DNA of 64,000 bases from Pyropia haitanensis (lineage: Eukaryota; Rhodophyta; Bangiophyceae; Bangiales; Bangiaceae), in NCBI GenBank assembly GCA_008729055.1, contig SDUX01000004.1, positions 930,001-994,000 of the forward strand, read 5' to 3'. Under the pieces are notes generated by a model, which worked only from the letters and a program-made list of their open reading frames with translations, was not told the origin of the DNA and ran no database searches. The position numbers and the translations under genes were made by a program. Positions within the stretch are counted from its first letter, which is position 1. Each line of letters starts with the position of its first letter. Below, piece by piece: positions 54,606 through 64,000 of the stretch.

Positions 54606-55552
54606 ACCCTTGGGGTCCCTCCACCCGCCACCATGGCGGCTCGCGGCGGTGGATGCGAGGGGTGGTGGTGGAGGGGAGGGGGCACCTCGGCTGGGGTGGC
54701 GCCCTACCCGCGCGCACGAGCCACGCGAGTGCGTCGGCGAGCCAGATTCCCCGACGAGCTGTTGGACGGGGTTGACGGCGGGGAGGGTGGAGGACGGGGA
54801 GGGGGGGTCAGCCTGGGCCGTGCTAGGCACCCCACCCGCCCGCGAAATGAGGGGGCGGAGGGGGCATCCCCTGCTCCCCCCTGCATCGGGACGGCCCCGC
54901 GGCGGCCGTCACGACGCCCTGTTTGTTTTGTTCTTCCTTCCTCTCTTTGCCTGCCGCGGCGGGTCTGCCCGCTACGCGTACCCCCAGCCAGACGGGTATG
55001 GTCACGCGCACCACGCCGCCTTCCGTCCGTCCCCCGCCGCACCACGCCAGCGGCAGCACTTCCCACCCCGAAGCGGAAGCGATAACTTCCCCTTCAGCCG
55101 CGACTTCTCTCAGTCGTGTGCGGGTAGTTCCCATGTAATTAGATTGCGCAAGGTCAGCGACAGCGTGTGCATCCCGTGCGGGGCGCGTCCAGAGGCCTTT
55201 CCCGCCACACCGTCAGTCCCGCTCACAGCGCTTGGCACCACCCTCGCCCTCGTCGGCATCCGCGACGTCCTGCACCTGCCGTCCGCAGCGTCTGTTGCGC
55301 CCTTCTCACTGTCCCCCCTCGCCTTGTACGCGTTCGCCGGCCGCAGGCATCCGCCGCTCTCTTCGTGTCCCTCTCTGTCCGTTTGTCGGGTCCCTCTTTG
55401 GTTTCTTATTTTCTCGTGGGCTGCTGCGCTGCTGCCTCCGGCTGGCCACGGTGCTCCCCCCCTCCATCCTCCTCTGCGCGACATCTGTGTTGTGTCGGGG
55501 TCTTGGGTACGCAACCCCCGCCCTGTCACAGTCCTACCTCTCCCCTAACCCC
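54606..55552. other. Intergenic region between the acidic protein gene and DNAJC9
   Basis: This contains the 3' region of the acidic protein gene and the promoter of DNAJC9. A frame open from 54289 to 55548 crosses it but is composition-driven. No RNA gene or repeat was recognised. Confidence 0.45.
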
Positions 55553-56758
55553 ATGGCCCCTCCAGGCTCGCCCCCTGCGGCCGCCCCGCCCTCCCTCGAC
55601 GGGGATGCCGACGCGGACTTTTACACGCTCCTCGGGGTGTCCCGCACGGCCACGACTGCGGAGATCCGGTCTGCCTACCGCCGCCTGGCGGTTGCTGTCC
55701 ACCCTGATCGTGTCGTCCGTGGTGGAGACGTGGCGGCCGCCACCGCGGCCTTCCAGCGCCTGCAACGCATTTACGACACGCTCCGCGACGCGGACGCGCG
55801 GGCGCTCTACGACGCCACCGGGCGGGTGGCGGCCGACGGGGACGGGCTGGACGGGCTGTTTGGCGGCGGCGACGGCGTGCCCGCCGACCTCTACACCTAC
55901 TTTCGCTCCCGTGTGGCCGAGGTGACGGCCGAGAGCATCGCCGCGTACGAGGTCACGTACGTGGGGTCGGCGGAGGAGGCGGCGGACGTGACCGCCCACT
56001 TTACCCGCCGCCGCGGCGCCGTCGCCGACATCATTGAGTACATCCCGTACGGGGAGGAGGCGGACCTCGGGCGGTACGTGGCGGTGATGGACGCGGCGCT
56101 CGCCGACGGCTCCCTCGTCGATGCCGACGGCACGTACGCGGGGGTGCGGGGGGCGCTGCTCGCCCGCGCGGCGGCGGCGCCACGGCGGCGTCGGCGGCGG
56201 CCGGCGGCGCCGCACGCCCGCAACGGTGCGGCGGCCGGTGGCGGCGGCGGCGCCGACGGCAACAGCGACGGCGGCGCCGGGGGTGCCGAGATGAGCCTGG
56301 TCGCCGCGCTGCGCGCTCGGGCGGCGGCGCGGTCTGGCGGCTTTGACCAGATGGTCGCGTCGTTGGAGGCCAAGTACGGGGGGGGCGGCGGCAACGGCCG
56401 GGGGGCCAAGAAGGGGGGGAAGGGCGCCAAGGCGCGCAAGGGCCGCCCGCGGGGGGGCGCCGCGGGGGCGGCCGCGGGGGAGGACCCGGACGCCGCTCCG
56501 CCGGCAGCGGGTGCCACCGGCGGAGCGCGACCACGGCGGGGGCGGGCGCGCCCCGCCGCGGCCGTCGACGCGCCGGCCACGCCGGCGGCGGCGGCCGAGG
56601 CGGCGGCCGCCGCGGCGGATGCGGCCGCCCCCGACGCACCAGCACAGACAGCGGCCGCGGCGGCTGTGCCGCGCCGCGGCCGCGCCGCGACCGCAGGGGC
56701 GGGCGGCGTTGCGGAGGGGGGAGTGGTCAAGGGGCGACGGCGCTCGACCCGCGGGTGA
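55553..56758 (+). CDS. DNAJC9: DNAJC9-type J-domain protein (histone H3-H4 co-chaperone family)
   Basis: DNAJC9 proteins bind histones H3-H4 and recruit Hsp70 in the nucleus. The 401-residue frame starts MAPPGSPPAAAPP; upstream sequence is leader-like. The J domain spans about 22-88 with FYTLLGVSRTATTAEIRSAY, the Hsp70-activating HPD in AVHPDRVV, and a final helix ending RALYDATGRV. The family-specific region follows: TAESIAAYEVTYVGSAEEAA, then DIIEYIPYGEEADLGRYVAV. Later comes EMSLVAALRARAAARSGGFD with MVASLEAKYGGG, matching the C-terminal histone-binding helices of human DNAJC9. A basic, Gly/Ala-rich tail of about 130 residues (KGRRRSTRG at the end) exceeds the animal protein and could bind nucleic acid or serve as a nuclear signal. 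No intron. Confidence 0.9.
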   Translation: MAPPGSPPAAAPPSLDGDADADFYTLLGVSRTATTAEIRSAYRRLAVAVHPDRVVRGGDVAAATAAFQRLQRIYDTLRDADARALYDATGRVAADGDGLDGLFGGGDGVPADLYTYFRSRVAEVTAESIAAYEVTYVGSAEEAADVTAHFTRRRGAVADIIEYIPYGEEADLGRYVAVMDAALADGSLVDADGTYAGVRGALLARAAAAPRRRRRRPAAPHARNGAAAGGGGGADGNSDGGAGGAEMSLVAALRARAAARSGGFDQMVASLEAKYGGGGGNGRGAKKGGKGAKARKGRPRGGAAGAAAGEDPDAAPPAAGATGGARPRRGRARPAAAVDAPATPAAAAEAAAAAADAAAPDAPAQTAAAAAVPRRGRAATAGAGGVAEGGVVKGRRRSTRG

Positions 56759-57483
56759 CCGCGTCTTTTGCGCGTTTTCAGATTGGAGGGGGACGGATGC
56801 CGAGGGGGTCAGAGAAGTGGGCGGAACGGCAGGGGTCGCTGACCCGACCAGACGACGCAGCGGGTGAAAAAAAACAAAAAGACCGCCACGCTGGGGAAAA
56901 GGTTTGGGCACTGTCGGTGGCAGTGGCAGACCGCCCATCCCTACACGCCCGCGACGCGTCTCTTTACGCTGCTGGAGGCGGCGGCGGCGGTGGTGCTGCT
57001 GACGGGGGCCGCGGCGGCGACGACGGCGGCGGCGGCGGCTCGGCCGACAGCCGCACCCGCGACAAGAACCGCTGCAGCTGCACACGTCCCAAAGGGAGGG
57101 AACATGGGGTGCGCAAGGAACCGGGGGAGTGTGGAGAGGGCAAGGAAGGGGGGAGAGCGGTGAAGGGAGAAACGGCGGGAGGCGCCCACCGACCAAGCCG
57201 CTCGTGTTGCCGCCCGCCCGCCCGTACAGGAAGGCAAAGGGAGCACCGTAGCCAGTCAGAATTCCCGTCGTGTGTCGAGAAGGGGAAGAAGGCTCCTCCC
57301 TCCTCTTGCCCTTCCCCTGCCCCCCCGACTCGCCACCCCTTCCCGCGCTCACTCCCGCACATCCACCCCCGCGACCACGCAGCGCGGGCGCCCGCACCGC
57401 GCCGCCCCCCTCGCGCTGTCCCATGACTGCACCACCCCCCCCCCCCTCCCCTGCCCACCTTCCCCACCCCCTCCCCCTCCCCA
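56759..57483. other. Intergenic region downstream of DNAJC9
   Basis: No gene recognised. An A-rich run at 56867-56879 may lie in the 3' region of DNAJC9. Confidence 0.45.
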
Positions 57484-57663
57484 TCAAGCCACGCGGCAGC
57501 GGCGGCCGCACCGACGCGCGCTGCGTACCCCCGAAAAGACGTGCGGCGGCGCCCCCGGCGTCTCGGGCGGGAGGCCGACAAGGAAGACGACCACCGCGGC
57601 GGCGGTGCCCGCCACGGCCACGCCGCGGAGAAAGGCGGGGGGGGCCAGCTCCGGGCCGCCCAT
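57484..57663 (-). CDS. Possible small single-span membrane protein; unknown
   Basis: From an ATG at 57663 the minus strand encodes 59 residues, MGGPELAPPAFLRGVAVAGT and onward, with one hydrophobic span (VAVAGTAAAVVVFLVGL) followed by a Pro-rich stretch and a basic end with two cysteines. The frame is open upstream through an Ala/Pro stretch and a G-run at 57671-57685. A second ATG at 57927, one frame over, starts MSVRNVALSGIPFVGAAPW, which also looks protein-like and could be a first exon of the same gene. The size and layout recall small organellar membrane subunits, but no family is identified. Confidence 0.27.
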   Translation of the reverse strand: MGGPELAPPAFLRGVAVAGTAAAVVVFLVGLPPETPGAPPHVFSGVRSARRCGRRCRVA

Positions 57664-57929
57664 GCCGGTGGGGGGGGGGGGGGGGGCGGGAGGAGGGAGC
57701 GCAGCCGACCCGGCTGCCGCGGCTGCCGCGTGGCCACCGCGGGCGCCCGCCGTCGGCGCGTCGGCTTTGGAAGGGGGCCGCGGCCGACGGGCGGCGGCCG
57801 CGGCGGGAAGTGTCCGGCCGTGGGGCGGCCGCGTGGCCGACGCGTTTGGACGCCTTATTAACTCCACTCTCCCACGGTGCGGCGCCCACAAAGGGAATTC
57901 CTGACAAGGCCACGTTCCGTACAGACATA

Positions 57930-59637
57930 GCCCCCCCCCCTGAGGGGAGGCGGCCCGCCGCCGCGGGTGCCGCGGTCCGTGGTCTGGGGTTGGCGCCCAC
58001 GTGGCCCCCCCCGGGGGGGTCAGCCGTCGGCCAGCCGCGGACGGCGATTGGGCGGGGTCCCTCCCGCAGGCTCGGCCACCCCGCTGTGGAGCCCACAAGA
58101 GATCTGCGAGCTCACCCCGCACCGGCAACCCCCGCGACCCCGCGGGGGTGGAACGGCGGCGCGCGCCGCCCCCCCCCCCCCGCCTTCCCCTCCTCTCCGC
58201 GCGCTCCCCACACAGCGCGCGCCCCCACATCCCCGGCCGTGCCCCACCTCGCCGCGCGCCCGCCTCCCCCCCCCCCACCCCCCCGGGGGCTCCCATCCGA
58301 TGGGGTCGCTCCTCGGCGAATCCTCTCGCCGCTCTCGGGGGGTGGCACACGCCGCCAGGCCAGCGGCTACCGCTCGACCGGCGGCCGCCTCCTATCACCG
58401 TGCGCGGCACGCCGACGGGTGCCTCCGGCGGCGCATACCCCGAGCCGGCGCCACGCTCCCATCTCCGCCCATCCCCCCCCCTCACCCCACCCCACCCCCG
58501 ACCCGCCCCCCCCCCCCCCCCCCCCCCCCCCCGGGCCCGTTGTATCCCCCCGGCCCCCATCGCATCCCCGCCAGCCGCGACCCCCCCGCCCCCCCCGGAG
58601 CTCTTCTTCACCGCCAGCCGCACCTGGCGGCGGGAGGGCGGCACCGCCGAGTCGGAGAGACCCTCGCGGGGCCGCGCCGGTGCCACCCAGGTCGCCGATG
58701 TGCGCGCGCGCCCGCGGCGTGTGTCGGTGAGCCCCCACGCGCCCCGTTTGCCAGCTCATCGCGGGGAGCGGCGCTCGCTCGCCCGCACGCACACCCCATC
58801 CAGTCAGAGGCTGGGCGGGGGGGGGGGGGGGGGGGGGGGTGGCGGCGACAGTCGGCGGACGGGGACGGCTGGGGGTCGGCAGCGGCGGGAGGTGGGGGGC
58901 GGGACGGGACGGGGTGAGACTGGCGCAGGCAGTGTCCGCACCGTTCACACCGCGTAGCGAGCGGCGGTCCGAGCAGGCGCCCCCCTCCGGTCCCCCCCGC
59001 CCCCCCGCGTCCCCCTTCTGCCTGACGTTGACGCGCTCGCACACACCCCGGCGAGCGGCCGCGGGCGGCCCGTAGCGTCTGGGCGCGACGGGCGGTCACG
59101 GTTGGCGGCCGGCGGGGGGTGTGCGGCCGGTGGCTACGGCGGCAGCGGCAGCGGCAGCGGCGGCGGCGGCGTCGGCGGTGGCGGCGGCGGCGGCGGCGGC
59201 GGTGGCGGTGGCGGCGGTGGCGGCGGCGGGGACGAGGCGCAGCGGCGGTGGGCGGCGGAGGCGCGTGTGGCCGAGCGCACATGTCTCGTGCACCCGGCGA
59301 GTGATAGGAGGTCGAGCCGCGTCTGTGGGAAGCTGCGCCGGCCGCCGTTGTTGGCGGTGGGCCTGACGACCTGTCGGCGCGCCTGCTGGGGTGCTTGGCC
59401 GTACCGCGTGGCTGTCGCCGCTCTGTGCCTGGCGCGGGTACGCTTGTCGGCGGTCGCCACTGGTGAGGCGGTTCTCCCCTTGCTGGGCGCGCCCGTGCAC
59501 ACCCCCTTCACGTCAACTTCTGACGTTTTTCCCCGTCGGTTAGCCTGCCTGTTGACCGTCAGCACCCGCGCTCCTGCCCGCCCCTGACGCTCTCTCTACC
59601 CGTAGCGGACAGTGCGGCGGCACCAGCGGATCGAGGC
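57930..59637. other. Low-complexity region upstream of the Alba gene
   Basis: C-runs (58164-58174, 58266-58276, 58505-58532) and G-runs (58817-58839) dominate. A GGC/GGT triplet microsatellite lies at 59139-59231. Frames through these tracts are Pro- or Gly-rich in all phases. No conserved protein was found. The last 100 bases (to 59637) should be the 5' leader of the Alba gene. Confidence 0.45.
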
Positions 59638-61191
59638 ATGTCGGAGCGCACGCCCGCCGAGGCCACCGCCCCCGAGCCAACCGCCGCGGTGACGGGCGGC
59701 CTGGCGGCAGCGACGCTGGAGCCCGCTGCGGGGGAGACACCCGCGGCGGCAGCGGCGGGCGGCATGGCCGCCCCCCAGGTGGTGCCCGCTGCCGTGCCCG
59801 TGGCGGCTCCGGCGGCGGCGGCGCCCGTACCGGCGGCGGCGGCGGCGACGGCTGCGGGGGCGCCCGCGGTGGTCCAGCCGGTGGCGGCGGCGGCGGCGGG
59901 GGCACCCGCGGTGGCCGCGCCGGCCGCCGGTGGGGGCGGCGGCGCCGACCCGGCGCGGCCGCGGAACCGCATCCAGGTGTCGCGGGAGAAGCGGCCGCTC
60001 AACTTTTTCATCGGCCTCGCCAAGAAGTTTCTGGTGAATGAGGAGGAGGTGGAGCTGAGTGGGCTCGGCCTGGGTACGTTGTGCTGGGCGGGTGGCGGGG
60101 GGGGGGGGACAGGCGCCTTGCGATGGACTTGAGCTGTCGCCGCAGAGGGGTGGCAAGTAGGGTGGATTGGGGGAGGAGGGGGGGTGTCAACGGTGAGTTG
60201 GGTGCGGCATCCCCGCGGCGCGGTTGCGTTGGCGAGCGCGGTGGCGGTGGCGGCAGTGCGTCCGGCATGGATCCATCGCGCATAGCAGGGGAGGCTGGCG
60301 CGGGTGTTTTCGGATGGCGGCTCTCACGGCTGAGCGGAGCGCAGCACAACTGACCCATTGATACTTCCTTGTGGCTTGTGTTTCTGTGGTGGTGTTTGCA
60401 CGTGTGTGCCGGCTCGTGTCCACGACTGGGTGGTTCTTGTCTCGTGTCATTACCTGTGTGGTGCGCTGCCTCTTACCACTGCTGCGACGGGTTGTGACTG
60501 TCGGGGCGCGGCTCACGGTCAACTGTTCGTCCACTTCCTTTCCGCAGCTGTCACGACGGTTGTGACGGTTGCGGAGATCCTCAAGTCGTCTGGCTACGTG
60601 GACATTGTCCGTACGTTGGTCGCTCCCGCTCTAGTTTTTTTTTTTGCTGTGTTTTGCCTCGTTTAGAGGAGCTGTGTGTCTCGAGGGTCGCAGACGAGAG
60701 GGACCCGCTGCGTTGCATGAGCGGGCGTCCGTGCGGTTGGTGGCCTCCCCCTGCGGCTGTTGCTAACGCTGGCGCTGTTCCGCTGCTCTTGTCGTGGCTG
60801 GTCGCCCCTCTCCTGAGCGATTGATTGGCGTACCCGCGGACCAGGCATTGAGACGTCCCTCGTGGACATGCGGGAGGAAGGCCGGTCCACCCTCCCCAAG
60901 GCGAAAATCCAAATCTGGATCCGCAAGTCGGACCAGTTTGCCTCCCTCATGGCATCTGACGATCTGCACTACAGCAGACTCAGAGGCGTAGGGGGGGGGG
61001 GCAGCGGCCACCACGGCGGCGCTGGCAGCAGCAGCGGCGGTGGCGGCGGCGGCGGTGGCGGCGGCGGTGGCGGCGGCAGCAGCGGCGGGGCGGGCCCGAG
61101 TGGTGGCGGCGGCGGCGGCGGCGGCGCGGCGGCCGCTGGCGCCCCCGCGACGACGGCGGCGCCACCAGTGCCTGCCGCTCACCCCGTCTAG
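59638..61191 (+). CDS. Alba-family nucleic-acid-binding protein
   Basis: Alba-domain proteins bind RNA and DNA; plant and algal members act in RNA handling and stress responses. Three exons (59638-60073, 60548-60610, 60845-61191), each junction in phase 1, encode 281 residues. Residues 1 to about 105 are an Ala/Pro-rich disordered region. The Alba domain follows: NRIQVSREKRPLNFFIGLAK, NEEEVELSGLGLAVTTVVTV, AEILKSSGYVDIVRIETSLV and PKAKIQIWIRKSDQFASLM. This is the order seen in the plant At2g34160-like Alba type, including the helix TVVTVAEILK. The C-terminal 70 residues are Gly-rich with Ser and Ala, without clear RGG repeats. The 63-base middle exon encodes the core helix, and splicing restores the domain exactly, which fixes the model. 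Confidence 0.95.
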
Positions 61192-62370
61192 GGCTGGGGA
61201 CGGTGCGGGGCGGCGGGCCTACACCTGCTGTGTGCCCTGTTTGGGGAGCGTGGGGGGAGACGGAGGTGAGCGGGAGGGAAGGGGGGGGAGGTAGAGACGG
61301 CGCGCGCTGCTTGCTGGCTCACGGCGCCGGTCTGGCCTCCACCGGCTGGTCCCGGCTGGCGGTGACGCTGCAGGGGGGGGTGGACCAGAGGGATGACTCG
61401 TGCGCGGCTCCTCCTCCATTGCGTTGGTGCGTCGGAGGTGCGTGCGTGGACGCGGTGCGTGCATTTTCCTCTTGACGCGGTGCATGCATTCGTCGACGTT
61501 CCCCCCCGCCTCCCCGCCCCTCTTTTTTCTTTTTTTTTCTTCCTATGTCGTTTTTTGTTGTTGATGTGTGTTGTGTGTGTGGCGTGTGTGTGCGTTCTAT
61601 TGCGGTGGCGTGGCAGTCACTCCTCCCCCCTCCTTTTTTTTTGTTTTTCCTTTTCTTTCCCTCATTCTCTTCCTCTATTCCGCCCTTGAGTGCCGAAGGG
61701 TGACGGTAATATTTTTTCTTCCACATCGTCCGGACCCCCACGACCGCGCGTGTACACGCCTTTACCCAGAGGAACGGGAAGGGCGGGGGGTAGGGACGGT
61801 GGCTGCGCGCGCGGAGGTCCCGAACCGACGGGTGCCGCGACCGGTCGCCGGGTCAGCCCACCGCGTGGGCGCGGACGGAGGGGCGGTCGCGGTAGAGTCC
61901 CAGTGTCCGCCCGCGAACAAGCCCGTGTCGAGCGGCACCGACGGGCACGCAGTCCCAAAGGGCTTGTGCACCCGTGCGGGCCGAGCCAGGCACGTACACA
62001 ACTACGAGTAGTGACTATGGTAGTTGACATCGAATGTCTCGACTCAATTGTCAACCATCAAGTTGGTCACGCCCAACGTCGGGTCAATTGGCATTGTTGG
62101 CCATAAAAGTGGGGTACACCCGCCCGGATTTCCGTCGGCGGTCGGCGTCGTGCCCCGGTGTCAGCCAAGAGCCCAGCCACGGGGCGGGGACGGACGGCCA
62201 GGCTGGCGCGGCTCCCAGCACCGAGTGCCTTCGAGGCTTGCTTCCAACATAGAACACGCGGGCGGGCGAGGCCCTCCGCCATTGGTCAAGAAGATATGTC
62301 CTCTCACCGCGCTCCTCACCCACCGTCGCCCCCCTCCTGGCTCCCGTCCCATGCACACACGAGAATTTTT
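61192..62370. other. Intergenic region downstream of the Alba gene
   Basis: T-rich runs at 61524-61560 and 61636-61660 lie on the plus strand. Two stretches, 61985-62100 and 62155-62290, have more balanced composition and are stop-containing. No gene recognised. Confidence 0.45.
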
Positions 62371-62640
62371 TTTTGAATTGGGTCTGTTTTGAAACTTGAT
62401 TGACACGCCGAGAAAGTTCACATTTACCTAATCTTTTCTTGTGTTTCATAACTTTTACTAATGTTTCTTAAACTTCCTCTAATTTTTGCTATTTCCCCTA
62501 GATACCGCTATTTGTGTACTTAAACGATGCAAAACGAAGCAAACAACTCGTTTATTACGTGATTAGCGATAAATCAGCCGTTGAATAAGGGCGATCCAGC
62601 TACGGTTTACATTTGCGTCCCTGATGGGGGCGAGACCGAT
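62370..62640. other. AT-rich island
   Basis: About 270 bases here (for example TTTCTTAAACTTCC and AACGATGCAAAACGAAGC) are far richer in A and T than anything else in the window. All frames carry stops. No tRNA, organellar gene or transposon end was recognised, and transitions to the surrounding DNA are abrupt on the left (T-run at 62367-62375). Confidence 0.6.
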
Positions 62641-63780
62641 TGAAGTGCCCTTTTTGATTGCGTCAGGGGCTTTCCGACTGTCTCAGAGACTCGTTGGATA
62701 TCACTCGCAAGGGGATGGACGCGATGATTGTACGCAGCGGCAATGATGACTGTGAAGAACCGCGCGTTCCTGTACCTTACCAATCAGCAAACAACAAGAC
62801 TCCAACCGTTCATCGTGTATTCAAGATGGCCTGGCCACAGCTCCGAAGCCATTGCTGGCTTGATTAGCTTTCGAGTGCGGCGGTCGTGAGCAGGCCAATC
62901 TGGCGGTAGTGCGCCGACCTCGAGACTGGCACCATTCACACTTAATCAAGTCAGCCTTGACGGCTTCTACAAGGAATACACAGTCACGCTGAGAGCGGAT
63001 ATGTGACTGGTGGCGGCTTCCTCTTGGCAGAACTGGCCTGTGCTAGTGCGACGGTCGCCTGGTTCCAATTCGTCTTCTTGTCTGCCGCTATTGATTGCTA
63101 CACAATGTGTACACGTTGCATTCGTTTCCGCTATAGCTTATAGTGTGCGTTCTCATCATATTCGTCAGGAGCCATTTATCTTCCTTGTCAAGTTTATTTT
63201 TAATTTGTTCTCTTATTTCATTAATTGCGCACTTCGCTTGCGAGGCACGCGTTTCCGTCGTTTCCTGCTGCCAGAGGCCGTGGCTCGTGCGCGCCGCGAG
63301 TGTCACGACTTCTCGTCCCGCGTGTACACGTATTACCCTCTCGTGTGCCGTCATTGCGCTCTCGTTGCGTTTTGCAGCTGTCGCGTCGCTGCGAGTACTC
63401 GCGCGAGTGGGCTTGCTCCACGGCGACTGGATGGGCCCGCTTTGGAGGGGAGGGAACGACTGTCTGGGGTAGTGATTAGGGTTGCTGCCAGAGGTGAGCG
63501 AGCGGGGAGCGGTGGAGAGATACGTAGGCAGCCGGCTATTCTTGCGACTCGACTGTGCATCACTGTGTGCCCGTGTCGCACTTTTTGTCGCAGGTGGCGT
63601 CAGGGGGCACGTGGTAGTCAAGTGTCCTAGGTCGGGGTCGAATTGTGTCAGTGGTGGGGTTCCTGCACTCAGTGCACATGAACAGCAAGGACAGCGATCG
63701 ATAGCGGCGGAGATCGGTGCGCATATGCACCACGCGTGCGGCATGGTGGAGATCGTCCCTAGGCGCTTGCATGCGGGGGG
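62641..63780. other. Region without a recognised gene
   Basis: Composition is intermediate. A minus-strand frame open from beyond the window edge to 63088 reads, in its last 90 residues, as charged non-repetitive sequence (KCAINEIREQIKNKLDKEDK followed by WLLTNMMRT) but has no recognised family. It could be the end of a gene entering from the right, on the minus strand. Confidence 0.3.
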
Positions 63781-64000
63781 AGGCCAGCTGCTTCCACGCG
63801 CCGCCGCGCCCAGCTGATGGTGGTGGGTGGGTGCGGGGTGTCGGCGAGTGGGGGAGGTGCCCGACACGGTGGCAGTGGTGGTGGTGGTGCGGCGGGAAGC
63901 CAACTCCCCCCACACACCGCCGCGCCCAGCTGCAGATGGTCGGTGGGTGGGTGGGGGGTGGCGGCGAGTGGGGCTTGTGCCCGCCCTCGACACCACCACC
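63781..64000. repeat. Tandem repeat, period about 116 bases, cut by the window edge
   Basis: The segment from 63781 (AGGCCAGCTGC, then CGCCGCCGCGCCCAGCTG) recurs from 63897 (AAGCCAACTCC, then ACCGCCGCGCCCAGCTG). Each is followed by GATGGT, GGTGGGTGGGTG and GGCGAGTGGG. At least two units are visible; the second is incomplete at the window end. A GTG triplet run (63875-63890) lies at the junction. Confidence 0.65.

Noticed and set aside
55526..58096. 856-residue minus-strand frame opposite DNAJC9
   Set aside because: Its larger part is antisense to the conserved DNAJC9 gene and the remainder is low-complexity.
1..64000. CRISPR arrays, bacterial operons or rRNA genes
   Set aside because: No regularly spaced direct repeats with unique spacers, no Shine-Dalgarno-driven gene strings and no rRNA sequence were found. 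Spliced genes show nuclear eukaryotic DNA.

Overview
The window is nuclear DNA of a photosynthetic eukaryote with very high GC content. Genes have few introns: most have none or one, with a maximum of three here. Introns are GT-AG, roughly 200-820 bases, and donors usually read GTACGT or GTATGT. Coding regions are rich in Ala, Gly and Pro triplet runs and in long G/C homopolymers. Several products carry plastid targeting (ferritin, NFU scaffold, PsbQ-like lumenal protein, Mg-chelatase D, chorismate synthase). A bangiophyte red alga (Porphyra/Pyropia-like) is the best fit. This is inference; a GC-rich green alga is less likely given the sparse introns and the PsbQ'-type protein.

Layout. 1-9.5 kb: a 3' gene fragment, a two-exon small membrane protein, a divergent NFU/ferritin pair, a four-exon Yippee-like gene and a two-exon PsbQ-like gene. 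9.6-13.6 kb: N-carbamoylputrescine amidase with an enlarged body, an internal duplication and a cysteine-rich C-terminal module. 14.6-18.3 kb: a mobile-element island, made of a TIR element followed by a small Tc1/mariner-like element. 21.4-37.6 kb: a gene-dense block with NDUFA8, CBP20 divergent from UTP21/WDR36, chorismate synthase divergent from ChlD, and CCT3. 37.9-47.4 kb: a heparinase II/III-like protein, glycine cleavage H protein, an unresolved plus-strand gene and ALG8. 48-54 kb: low-complexity DNA with a possible ribbon-helix-helix protein and a second TIR element copy. 54-61.2 kb: a secreted acidic protein, DNAJC9 and an Alba protein. 61.2-64 kb: no gene recognised, an AT-rich island and a tandem repeat.

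The genes are mostly housekeeping: mitochondrial complex I, ribosome biogenesis, mRNA cap binding, protein folding, N-glycan assembly, aromatic and polyamine synthesis, photorespiration/one-carbon metabolism, chlorophyll synthesis and iron handling. Adjacent divergent pairs may share promoters.

At least four conserved genes (UTP21, chorismate synthase, ALG8, CBP20 tail) are open only if the reading frame is shifted at G or C homopolymers. I read these as probable sequencing length errors, so the listed spans cover the whole homologous gene and not one uninterrupted frame. The most unusual observations are the remodelled carbamoylputrescine amidase, the TIR element family shared by the two ends of the window, and the repeat-built tail of CBP20.
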